A stretch of DNA of 64,000 nt from Larus michahellis (Eukaryota; Chordata; Aves; Charadriiformes; Laridae). Made by a program: the position numbers and the translations under genes. Location of the stretch: assembly GCF_964199755.1 (NCBI RefSeq), contig NC_133907.1, positions 2,299,001-2,363,000 on the forward strand. Reading direction: 5' to 3'. How positions within the stretch are numbered: position 1 is the stretch's first letter; each line of letters begins with the position of its first letter. Below, one piece after another: positions 38,501 to 44,100 of this stretch. The notes below the pieces were generated by a model. The model ran no database searches, was not told the DNA's origin, and saw only the letters and a list, made by a program, of their open reading frames with translations.

Positions 38501-40148
38501 CAGTTAAAAGTAAATAAATAAAAAGCAAAGCTGGTTTTGAGAAGGGACAAGATGATGTAGCTTCTTGTCCTGAATAATCCTCATGCCCCTTGATGAGGCC
38601 TGGTGCTATCACAAGTACAATCACACACAGTCCAGGTCCTGGCCCTAAGGAGACAGAAACGGGAAAAGAATAGCGACAGACAGATACTGAGATGCATGTT
38701 ATAAGGGTTAAGGAGATCCTCCTAGAAGAGCTTCATTAATCATGACAGAAGGTCTGTAATATCTTCTTACACTTCAGCAACAAGAAAGAAAGAAAAAAAA
38801 TAAAAATAGGGGGAGGGGAAGAATTGCAGAGAAATTCTGGGGAGACATTTTTTTTTTTAATTCCCCTGAAAAACAGCTTCCCTCCATTCTTGTGTTGTGA
38901 GCCCTTAGTCCCAGCCTTTGCACTATTCCCCTACAATCTTCACAACACGAAGAGGGGGAATATTCCCAGGTAGCTACCGGGGGTGGGTGGGTGGGAGAAG
39001 ACATTGTACAAGGTGGGGTGCTGTGGCCTGAATTCCCCCCCTTCCTGGGACCTGGTGTTGTGACAACCCCCCCTTGAGGGCAGAGGAGGAATGAGAGGTG
39101 TTGGATGCCCCCCTCCAAGCCCCTGGAACAAGGGAAGGGGTTGCGGGGAGAAGAATATTCAGGCAGGCAGATATGGGGGGGAAGCATTTTGAGGGACTTC
39201 CTCCCCTTGAAATCCCCCCTCGCTTCCTCCTCTACAGGAAATAGGTGTCATGATTAATAACACCCCCTTGCACTTCAGCAACAGAGAAGGGGGAGGGGAA
39301 GGAGCATTTACACAGACAGCTAAGGCGGCATTATCAAGAGGGAATCCCCCCCATAACCTCCACCCCTGGGAAGGGAAGGGGAGCAGCCGGGGACGGCATG
39401 GGAGGCACGGCCGTTACCAAGGGGGTGGGCTCTGCCGCCCTCGGCCCCCCAGACGAAGGGAGCCCCTTTACACTCCAGCAACAAGGGCACGAAAAGCAGA
39501 GGGGACCGGCAGAGTCACGGACGGGCTCTGCCGGCGGATTCTGCGGGGAAGCTGCCCCCACACATGATAAAACACCCTCTCGTAAGCAGAGGCGAGGAGG
39601 GAAAATAAAGGGGAGGGAGCAGAGGCGCGGATACACACCGAGGGGGCATGATGAGGGGAGGCTCTCCCCCAGATGATCGATACCACCCTTTGCACTCCCG
39701 CTCCTGCCACAACGAGAAGGAGGAGAGAGGGAAAAGGGGGGAAAGCAGTGAGGGAAGGAGCAGCCGGAGCTGGGGAGTGGGGGGAGGGGAGGGCCCCTCT
39801 CCCTCAGAGCCCCCCACCCCTGCCCATGTTACCTGCTTTTGTGATCTCTGGGGCACTCAGTCCCATCTTGCTGCCGCTGCTGCTCTCTGTTTGGGCATTA
39901 GCATTGCCTCCTACTACTACTCCTCCAGGGCTAGGGCTAGGGCTGCTGCTGCTACTGCTGCTGCTCACAACATGGTTCCCCAGCAGCCCCCCAGCGGCCC
40001 TCAGGGGCTCCTGCGCCTTGTGGTGCTGGTGGTGGTGGCCGGAGGCCGCCAGCTGGGACTCCAGGGAGCCCACCAGGTCGCTCACCACCTTCTCATCCAC
40101 CTCCGTGTTCAGGAAAACCTCATCCAGCAGATCCGAGCCCGCCGCCAT
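2344..40148 (-). CDS. TAF4: TAF4, TFIID core subunit (complete, 16 coding exons)
   Basis: TAF4 is a core scaffold subunit of TFIID in the nucleus. It pairs with TAF12 through a histone fold and receives signals from glutamine-rich activators. All 16 exons were joined by phase and splice consensus (each is listed separately), giving 1102 residues; the human protein is about 1085. The N terminus [12 protein letters not shown] and C terminus LLLYKAFLK match the family. Order along the protein: acidic N terminus, HHHQHH at 38-43, polyserine at 62-69, a Ser/Thr/Val/Gln-rich coactivator region to about 600, the TAFH/NHR1 domain at about 605-685, a second Gln/Thr-rich region, then the conserved C-terminal TAF4 domain from about 845 with the histone-fold segment [16 protein letters not shown]. 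The basic stretch PRKKRKV at 1031-1037 looks like a nuclear localisation signal. The N-terminal third is less Pro/Ala/Gly-rich than I remember for mammals. TAF4B is the alternative, but the full-length match and neighbour LSM14B favour TAF4. Confidence 0.97.
2512..6295 (-). other. TAF4: TAF4 intron 15
   Basis: 3.8 kb, mostly AT-rich. It holds a poly(A) run at about 3146-3164, a GC-rich patch at 3390-3560 without a supportable exon, and a possible ancient repeat relic at 4204-4290. Nothing else recognised. Confidence 0.7.
4204..4290. repeat. Possible ancient interspersed-repeat relic
   Basis: Carries GATTTTCAAAGGG, then an imperfect inverted pair AGGCACCT...AGGTGCCT. Similar wording (ATGGGAGATAGATGCC, TTAGAATCTAGGTC) occurs in opposite orientation at 49170-49215, and a fragment occurs near 34775-34800. 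It looks like a degraded family shared across reptiles and birds, but I cannot name it. Confidence 0.3.
6296..6415 (-). CDS. TAF4: TAF4 coding exon 15, NLS-like motif
   Basis: 120 nt, 40 codons, [20 protein letters not shown] then [26 protein letters not shown] resembles a classical monopartite nuclear localisation signal. Acceptor CAAATGCAG; donor GAG then GTACGT. Confidence 0.96.
6497..6553 (-). CDS. TAF4: TAF4 coding exon 14 (57 nt)
   Basis: Short exon of 19 codons, [19 protein letters not shown], phase 0 to 0. It is too short to stand out as an open frame. It continues the charged helix of exon 13 and is followed by an intron of only 81 bp. Acceptor ATCAACATAG; donor GAG then GTAAGT. Confidence 0.95.
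6554..8268 (-). other. TAF4: TAF4 intron 13 (GC-AG intron)
   Basis: 1.7 kb with a GC donor and AG acceptor (CATAG). AT-rich, no repeat or internal gene recognised. Confidence 0.85.
8269..8394 (-). CDS. TAF4: TAF4 coding exon 13, with GC splice donor
   Basis: 126 nt, 42 codons, starting [15 protein letters not shown] and ending LMRAAK. The long charged helix is typical of the family. The donor is AAAG followed by GCAAGT at 8268, a non-canonical GC donor with otherwise perfect consensus. Joining here gives [14 protein letters not shown], the conserved protein. The nearest GT, 4 bases on, would break the frame. Confidence 0.96.
8395..9039 (-). other. TAF4: TAF4 intron 12
   Basis: 645 bp, AT-rich, nothing recognised beyond the GTAACT donor and the TTTTCAG acceptor. 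Confidence 0.85.
9040..9170 (-). CDS. TAF4: TAF4 coding exon 12
   Basis: 131 nt, phase 1 to 0. Encodes [20 protein letters not shown] then [19 protein letters not shown], helical and highly conserved. Acceptor CTGATTGTAG; donor AAG then GTAACT. Confidence 0.97.
9171..9773 (-). other. TAF4: TAF4 intron 11
   Basis: 603 bp, AT-rich, nothing else recognised. Confidence 0.85.
9774..9943 (-). CDS. TAF4: TAF4 coding exon 11, histone-fold region
   Basis: 170 nt, phase 2 to 1. Encodes [40 protein letters not shown] and LQRRILEI. This is the start of the conserved TAF4 C-terminal domain, whose histone-fold helices pair with TAF12. The acceptor is TTTCCTAAG; the donor is ATAG then GTATGT. Confidence 0.97.
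9944..10586 (-). other. TAF4: TAF4 intron 10
   Basis: 643 bp with nothing recognised. A 62-residue open frame here has no family resemblance. Confidence 0.85.
10587..10701 (-). CDS. TAF4: TAF4 coding exon 10
   Basis: 115 nt, phase 1 to 2. Encodes [14 protein letters not shown], an Ala/Gln stretch, then [11 protein letters not shown] leading into the C-terminal TAF4 domain. Acceptor TTCCTGCAG; donor TTTAG then GTGAGG. Confidence 0.95.
10702..11050 (-). other. TAF4: TAF4 intron 9
   Basis: 349 bp. Exon 9's frame reads on into it for about 85 codons, which is chance readthrough: a strong GTAAGA donor precedes it and exon 10 restores the conserved protein. Confidence 0.85.
11051..11195 (-). CDS. 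TAF4: TAF4 coding exon 9
   Basis: 145 nt, phase 0 to 1, 48 codons plus one base. Encodes [20 protein letters not shown] and [17 protein letters not shown]. One glutamine is missing relative to the mammalian QQIQLN as I remember it. Acceptor TTACTTGCAG; donor ACAG then GTAAGA. Confidence 0.96.
11196..12688 (-). other. TAF4: TAF4 intron 8
   Basis: 1.5 kb AT-rich intron. Contains a 22-bp perfect palindrome at 12239-12260 and a short tangled repeat of TCTACAGGTT and GGTTATAAAGG at about 12003-12050. No mobile element recognised. Confidence 0.8.
12239..12260. repeat. 22-bp perfect palindrome
   Basis: Symmetric about the central TTAA of ATTAATTAAT, with outer arms ATGTGT and ACACAT. No spacer. 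It could extrude as a cruciform or be chance in AT-rich sequence. Confidence 0.8.
12689..12940 (-). CDS. TAF4: TAF4 coding exon 8
   Basis: 252 nt, 84 codons (residues 676-759). It starts [18 protein letters not shown], the end of the TAFH region, then a glutamine run and a Thr/Val/Gln-rich linker with [10 protein letters not shown] and LTQPTQVG, which are conserved. Acceptor CTTTTCAG; donor CTG then GTACGT. Confidence 0.96.
12941..13948 (-). other. TAF4: TAF4 intron 7
   Basis: 1.0 kb intron whose middle holds a short CR1 3' end. Otherwise nothing recognised. Confidence 0.85.
13453..13564 (-). mobile_element. CR1 LINE, 3' end fragment
   Basis: About 112 bp, CR1 sense on the minus strand, so in the same direction as TAF4. 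It is severely 5'-truncated and retains the CR1 3' tail: the GATCTTTAAGGTCCCTTCCA block and terminal ATTCTATG-type repeats (read here as ATCATAGAATCATAG). It differs at only about four positions from the 3' end of the element at 47056-48350, so both belong to the same subfamily. Confidence 0.95.
13949..14038 (-). CDS. TAF4: TAF4 coding exon 7, TAFH/NHR1 domain part 2
   Basis: 90 nt, 30 codons (residues 646-675): [17 protein letters not shown] through PYLVPFLK, completing most of the TAFH fold. Acceptor GTTTTGAAG; donor AAG then GTAACT. Confidence 0.97.
14039..14880 (-). other. TAF4: TAF4 intron 6
   Basis: 842 bp, AT-rich, no recognisable element. Confidence 0.85.
14881..15003 (-). CDS. TAF4: TAF4 coding exon 6, TAFH/NHR1 domain part 1
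   Basis: 123 nt, 41 codons (residues 605-645), beginning [20 protein letters not shown]. This is the first helical part of the TAFH (NHR1) domain, a surface that binds short hydrophobic activator motifs in this family. Acceptor CATAACAG; donor CTG then GTAAGA. Confidence 0.97.
15004..15639 (-). other. TAF4: TAF4 intron 5
   Basis: 636 bp. A short purine/pyrimidine alternation (CACACACGCACACGTGTG) lies at about 15574-15591 close to the exon 5 donor. Nothing else recognised. Confidence 0.8.
15640..15759 (-). CDS. TAF4: TAF4 coding exon 5
   Basis: 120 nt, phase 0 to 0, exactly 40 codons from [10 protein letters not shown] to TSTAAT. The Gly/Thr/Gln-rich linker ends just before the TAFH domain. 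Acceptor TCTCTGCAG; donor ACA then GTAAGA. Confidence 0.96.
15760..17480 (-). other. TAF4: TAF4 intron 4
   Basis: 1.7 kb, AT-rich. No mobile element or internal gene recognised. Confidence 0.85.
17481..17600 (-). CDS. TAF4: TAF4 coding exon 4
   Basis: 120 nt, phase 0 to 0, exactly 40 codons starting [15 protein letters not shown] and ending RPPVVQ. The acceptor tract TTTTTCTCCTCTTCCCAG is short because an antisense CR1 piece begins about 33 bp upstream in the intron. The donor is CAA then GTGAGT. Confidence 0.96.
17601..18592 (-). other. TAF4: TAF4 intron 3
   Basis: 992 bp, nearly half of it an antisense CR1 piece at 17634-18084. Only about 33 bp of non-CR1 sequence separate the element from the exon 4 acceptor, so the element edge lies where the branch point should be. 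Confidence 0.85.
17634..18084 (+). mobile_element. CR1 LINE fragment, 3' end of ORF2 and 3' UTR
   Basis: About 450 bp, CR1 sense on the plus strand, antisense to TAF4. It encodes the C-terminal end of the CR1 reverse transcriptase protein in one open frame ([61 protein letters not shown]) to a TAG at 17992. A 3' UTR follows, with GATGATCTTAAAGGTCCCTTC and an ATTCTATGATTCTATGATTCT tail. The 3' UTR wording differs from the other two CR1 pieces, so it is a different subfamily. Truncated at the 5' end, so not mobile. Confidence 0.96.
18593..18759 (-). CDS. TAF4: TAF4 coding exon 3
   Basis: 167 nt, entering in phase 1 and leaving in phase 0. Encodes [20 protein letters not shown] followed by a Gln/Ala-rich stretch and [11 protein letters not shown], near-identical to the mammalian protein. 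The acceptor is TTTTTTACCAG; the donor is CAG then GTTAGT. Confidence 0.96.
22212..22235. repeat. Short hairpin in TAF4 intron 2
   Basis: A perfect 9-bp stem, ATGATACTT against AAGTATCAT, with a 6-nt loop TATGAT. It is too short for a microRNA precursor, since flanking bases do not extend the stem. Probably chance. Confidence 0.7.
26025..26064. repeat. 16-bp tandem repeat, 2.5 copies
   Basis: The unit ACAGCATTAGTTTACT is repeated exactly twice, followed by a partial ACAGCATT. A recent local duplication in intron 2. Confidence 0.9.
36780..37868 (-). CDS. TAF4: TAF4 coding exon 2 (large low-complexity exon)
   Basis: 1089 nt, entering and leaving in phase 1, encoding about residues 106-468. 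It is rich in Ser, Thr, Val, Ala and Gln, with no folded domain visible. Conserved anchors include a LNGS...NSHH stretch, [19 protein letters not shown], and the C-terminal [19 protein letters not shown] that is near-identical in mammals. The acceptor is GTTTTGCAG at 37869-37870 and the donor is G then GTGAGTAAG at 36779. Its first about 50 bases are repeated in diverged form throughout intron 1. Confidence 0.95.
37819..39720. repeat. Degenerate minisatellite copying the exon 2 boundary
   Basis: At least six diverged copies share parts of one block with the start of exon 2 (core at 37852-37858). The cores lie at about 38767, 38918, 39074, 39268, 39468 and 39690 on the plus strand, so neighbours are mostly 151-222 bp apart. 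Best matches: 37834-37858 against 39250-39274, 24 of 25 identical; 37819-37833 against 39045-39059, 15 of 15; 38767-38784 against 39468-39485, 17 of 18. The copy at 39688-39720 also repeats the acceptor itself (GGCAG then GAGCGGGAGTGCAA). A weaker copy is possible near 38071-38112. Confidence 0.85.
37869..39832 (-). other. TAF4: TAF4 intron 1
   Basis: 1964 bp with GTAACA donor and TTTTGCAG acceptor, in phase 1. The half near exon 1 is GC-rich and lies in the CpG island. Much of the intron is made of diverged copies of its own exon 2 boundary (see the repeat entry). It also contains a G-quadruplex motif at 38979-38995. Confidence 0.85.
38979..38995 (+). repeat. G-quadruplex motif
   Basis: Four G-runs separated by single T residues (GGGGGTGGGTGGGTGGG). 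One-base loops are the arrangement expected to give a very stable parallel quadruplex. It lies in intron 1 on the TAF4 template strand. Confidence 0.85.
39833..40148 (-). CDS. TAF4: TAF4 coding exon 1
   Basis: Encodes residues 1-105 plus one base (316 nt, ends in phase 1). The start ATG at 40148-40146 has A at -3 and G at +4 and sits inside the YY1-type motif AAGATGGCGGC. The frame is open upstream to 40235, but family identity begins at this MAAGSDLL. The donor reads AAAGCAG then GTAAC at 39832. The exon carries the conserved [19 protein letters not shown] segment, a His-rich patch and a polyserine run. Confidence 0.96.
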
Positions 40149-40151
40149 CTT
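40141..40151 (-). promoter_or_regulatory. YY1 motif over the TAF4 start codon
   Basis: The minus strand reads AAGATGGCGGC, the classic YY1 site that often overlaps housekeeping gene start codons. It includes the TAF4 ATG. Binding is inferred from the motif only. Confidence 0.6.
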
Positions 40152-40329
40152 TTTTTTGGAGGGTTCCTGTGAGCTGCTCCCTCCTCCCCCCCCTCCCCTT
40201 CCACTCCTCCCGCCCTCCCCCCACCCCACACACACACTCGGCCCCGCCAGCTGCGCAGGCGCGGCCGCCCAGCCTCACATCACCGGCCGGAGAGGGATTC
40301 CGCCCGCCGCTCATTGGCCGCCGGCCGCC

Positions 40330-40337
40330 TATAAAAG
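40330..40337 (+). promoter_or_regulatory. TATA box pointing away from TAF4
   Basis: TATAAAAG on the plus strand within the CpG island, flanked by GC (GGCCGCC on the left, GCAGGGC on the right). It would place a start near 40360 and drive transcription to the right, opposite to TAF4. No long protein frame with a known family follows, so any product would be a divergent noncoding transcript. Confidence 0.5.
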
Positions 40338-41159
40338 GCAGGGCAAATGGCTGCGAGCGCTTAGTGGGAGCCGGGCGGCAGCGGCCCGCCGGCGGCGGGG
40401 CGGATGGGGGTGGCGGCGGGGGGCGCGGGCGAGGCCGGGGCCCGGCGGGTGGAGCGGCGGGGGCGGCGGCTGCGGCTCTTTGTCTGCCCGGGCCCAAAAT
40501 GGCTGCATGGCTCCCTGCGTCCGGGTCTCCGCCGCCGGCGCGAGTCTGAAGGGCGCCCCACACCTGTGCCAGCTGCTGTAACTGATCCACCGGCGGGCGG
40601 GGGGGGGGGGGAACCAGGCCCAGCCCCGGGCGCGGAGCAGCGCGCCGGGCCCCGCGCCGCCCTCGGCCGAGGGCTGCCCCGCAGCGCGGCCTCGCCCGGG
40701 GGGTCGCAGCCCCTTGGGGCGGGAGGCGGCCCCGCCGGCCGGGCCGCGGGGGCGGCCGCTGCCGGGCGCGGTCTGGGCAGGCTTCCCTCCGCGGCCTGGG
40801 CGGCCTGACTCAGCACGCCGGGCCGGGCCGGCCCCGGGAGGGCGCGCCCGAGGCGGGGGGGGCGGCTGCGGCGTCAGGGCCGGGAAGGCGAAAAGGAAGA
40901 GGGGAGGGAGGTGAAAAAAGCGAGGGAGATCCCGATTTTGAACCGTCCACTGGCAGCTCGGAGCCCGCCGCGGCGGGGGCCCTGCCGCGATCCCCGCCCG
41001 TGTCACACCCCGCCGCCGTTAACCCTTGGGGGGAGCGGGGCCGGGAATGCCGGGGGGGGCGCGGGGGGCCCGGCCCGGCGCTGTCGCGGGTGGGCACGTC
41101 CCGCCGAGCGCCGGCCTTACAGTAGGGAGCCGCACTTTGACCCGCTTGTGCAACCGTCA

Positions 41160-44100
41160 TAAAGGAAGTAAATATCGTTAAAGTAAAAATACAACCTGCC
41201 TTTTAATAAATGCTCTCTTTTGCCAGGCACTGTTTCCCCAGAAAACTGAGCTATTGGAACAATAATAGCTAAAAGATAAATCGTAGCATGTTGGTAAGTT
41301 TTAAGCTTAAAATAGCACCTCCTCTTTCAGTATTATAAAATAAGCTTTGCCTTTAGGTATTGGGTGGAATTGGAGGCTGGAACCGCACTGCAGCGGGGCC
41401 GGCTGGGCACCTGCTGATGGCGATGCCCGGGATCCACTGGCCCCATGAGAGCTGACGGAAGGTGGAGACTCGGAAGGACGAGAGCTACGAGTTACCTGCG
41501 AGAAGGGATTGCTTTAAATAGGTCAGAGACAAAGTATTTTCTACTTAGTGTTGCCCAAACATGGGTGTCAATGCTTCCTGCATCACGTATTTGTGGTGAT
41601 CACTTCACTTGTCATACTGTAATGTGAATTAAATTGCTGTGCTGTCCAGTTTGCCAGGGGAGCGATGGGAGCAGCGCTGAAGTGCTGTCCCATGCCTTAC
41701 CCTGTTCCCAAGTATGCCAGGGTGTCTTGTCTACAAGGGAGAAGCTGTTTGCCAAAAGCTGCAGGGGAAACATAAAAACCGATAGGTATTTGTTCTTAAC
41801 ATATAGGCCTGGAATAATAGGTGAGTAAATATCATTAAATCAAAAGTCTTAGAAATTCATAGTTTATGGTAAGGGATGTTTCTGTTCCAGTTTCTCATGG
41901 CCTCTCACCTGCAGTAGAGTTTGGCTGCTCAGTAAAAATTACCAGGCTGAGCCCTTCCTGAGGCTCTGATCACTTCACCGGGTAGCATCCCTAGAAGGGA
42001 CTGCCTAGCTCCTCTGAGAAGTTTTACATTAATCTTTTGTTTTCAAATGTTTTGTTCTCTGCAGATTTTCTCAGTCATCATTTGAAACTCAAGGGAGAGA
42101 AAGGAAATGCCCTTTTCTATGACTTTTAACTTCCATTTTATCAATTTTTGCCAAATTACAAAGCTGCAAAGTAGCTGTAATTTTACAGCTGTCATTGTAG
42201 GTCATCTTGCCTGTTTCTTATGAGGGAGGAACGCTGCTTCAAGCGGGGTAGTCCTGACCAGTTTGCTGCTGCCACGGTTGAGCCCATAGCTAGTTTTAGC
42301 TATGGTGAAATTCTATAAGCAACATACCAAAGAACTAGCCAGCATAGGAGTCTGGTCACGTTCCCTAACCAGTGGAAGAGTTAATCTGTATCTGCTGCTC
42401 AAATGATTTATTAAGGGTAAAAAAACTCAATTTAAGCTAAACCAGCCCAAAGGTGCGGAGCAGCTGCAGGTCTGTCTTCCATGGCATCTGGGCCATGGGG
42501 ACAGAGCAGTGATGGAGGAAGGGACAGTGATGTGAGAGATGGCTGAAATTACCAAATGGCAGCAGTAGTCAGCGTGAAGGGTCAGAGCAGCCTGTATTCT
42601 TCTACTGCTCACATCTGCTAGCTTGAATGTAGTTTACAGTTGCATACAAAACTAGAAATAAAAACCTAGAAATCTTCATGTCCTTGTTCTAACACTCTCT
42701 TTAGGGTACCATATGGCATATCTGCCATATTAGGTAAACAACTTCACAAAGTTACAAGAGATTCATTACAACTTGTGCATTACAAGTGTGTAGGATTCAT
42801 TACTGAATAATTTATCTTTTCGTACTCTCTGCCTCTTGTTTGACATCGGAAATAACTTTCTGGACTGGATTCTTCAGGACTGGGATTCCAGCTCCTCTGT
42901 ACTGTACTGCTCACCTTCTGTTTTAAATAGGACAAAAGAGCAACTTGCATAAGAATTCTAGTAATGGATTACTGGTAGTTATTGGTGTTGGTGTAGAAAT
43001 AGTCAGACTCAATATACAGTGAATGCTATGTATTCACCCACCAGCAATCATATCTTGACCCACATCAAAATATCTTGAACATACAGGTACATATGAATGC
43101 TCTTTAGTGTCAAAGAGTAGAAGATAGCAGGAGCTATACAGGAAAAATGAAGGACTGTCAGTTCATTTAAGCTGCTCCTTTTAGTATATTATTATTAAAA
43201 ATACTTATTTTTTCCCCTAGAACAAGCCTATGTAGATCATGGCACAGAGGCTGTGTCTCAAGATACAAGTGTTAATGCAATTCTCTTTCTGTTTGTTTTC
43301 TAAAAACATAGTTAGCCTAGAATTCATTACAGGAATGCCTGACAGAGGTGACAGCGGTATGGATTATGGTGAAAAGGGACGTACCAGAGAAACCTACTGA
43401 TGGTTTGCAGGAAGGGGAGTTGCTTTTGGTTGTCTGTACGCAGCTCCTATGAGTCTCAACTGACCAATCAGAATACTGAAGTCCCATCAATAAATAGATG
43501 AAAAACTGATAGTGATAGTTTTGACTGGTGATTTTTTTTGCTCTCCTTTCCTGCCCCTTTCTCTGCTCCTTGCCCAGCCACCCATCATTTAAAATGCTGA
43601 AAGTAATACCTTGATTCCACAAGTTCAGTCACACAAGATGACAGAATCCACACAAATTTTGGGTTTATTCAGAAAGCTTCACTGTCCTCGTAGCCAGTAT
43701 CCCACCTCACCTTTCTGCCTCGTACCCCATTTCCGAAGTCACAGGAACAGAGCCAGACACATTCTTTGTGCCTATGCCCCTATCTAAATCATTCAATAGC
43801 CCCATGGCACCTCTCTTTTAAAATAGGGGAGTTATTTAAAAAGAGGATTGTGTGTGTGCTGAATATATACATTTTAGCTCAACAGTAAGAAATATCAAAT
43901 GAAATTAACAGGCCAAAAAGTTGGTAAAACTTTCAGCGTATGTACAATACGTAGGTCAAAATGCAGATTCTTGATGATTTGAACTGGAAGAATAATCACG
44001 TGTGCAAGCATTTCTGAAAGTCATCTTCGGATGACAAAAATGGCTAAATTATTTTCCCTAGTTCATAGCCTGCCAAATGCTCTTACCAAGCCTTATGGGA

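Larger units (their letters stand above)
39350..41150. promoter_or_regulatory. TAF4: TAF4 promoter CpG island
   Basis: A sharp GC- and CpG-rich block in otherwise AT-rich sequence, covering TAF4 exon 1 and about 1 kb upstream. For TAF4 transcription (minus strand) it has a CCAAT box at 40317-40313 and an NRF1-like TGCGCAGGCGC at 40252-40262. This suggests initiation at about 40200-40260 and a short 5' UTR. No TATA box is oriented toward TAF4. There is a 13-base G run at 40599-40611. Long open frames across the island are by-products of GC richness. Confidence 0.85.

Noticed and set aside
38774-39187. 137-codon minus-strand frame in TAF4 intron 1
   Set aside because: It spans three repeat copies and ends in poly-Phe from a T-rich run. 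It has no TAF4 match apart from the short repeat-derived QGGV. Kept only as evidence for the repeat array.
40329-41006. Long open frames on both strands upstream of TAF4 (up to 225 codons)
   Set aside because: They are Pro/Ala/Arg/Gly-rich, overlap each other in several phases and have no recognisable domain. GC-rich sequence lacks stop codons, so these are artefacts of the CpG island.
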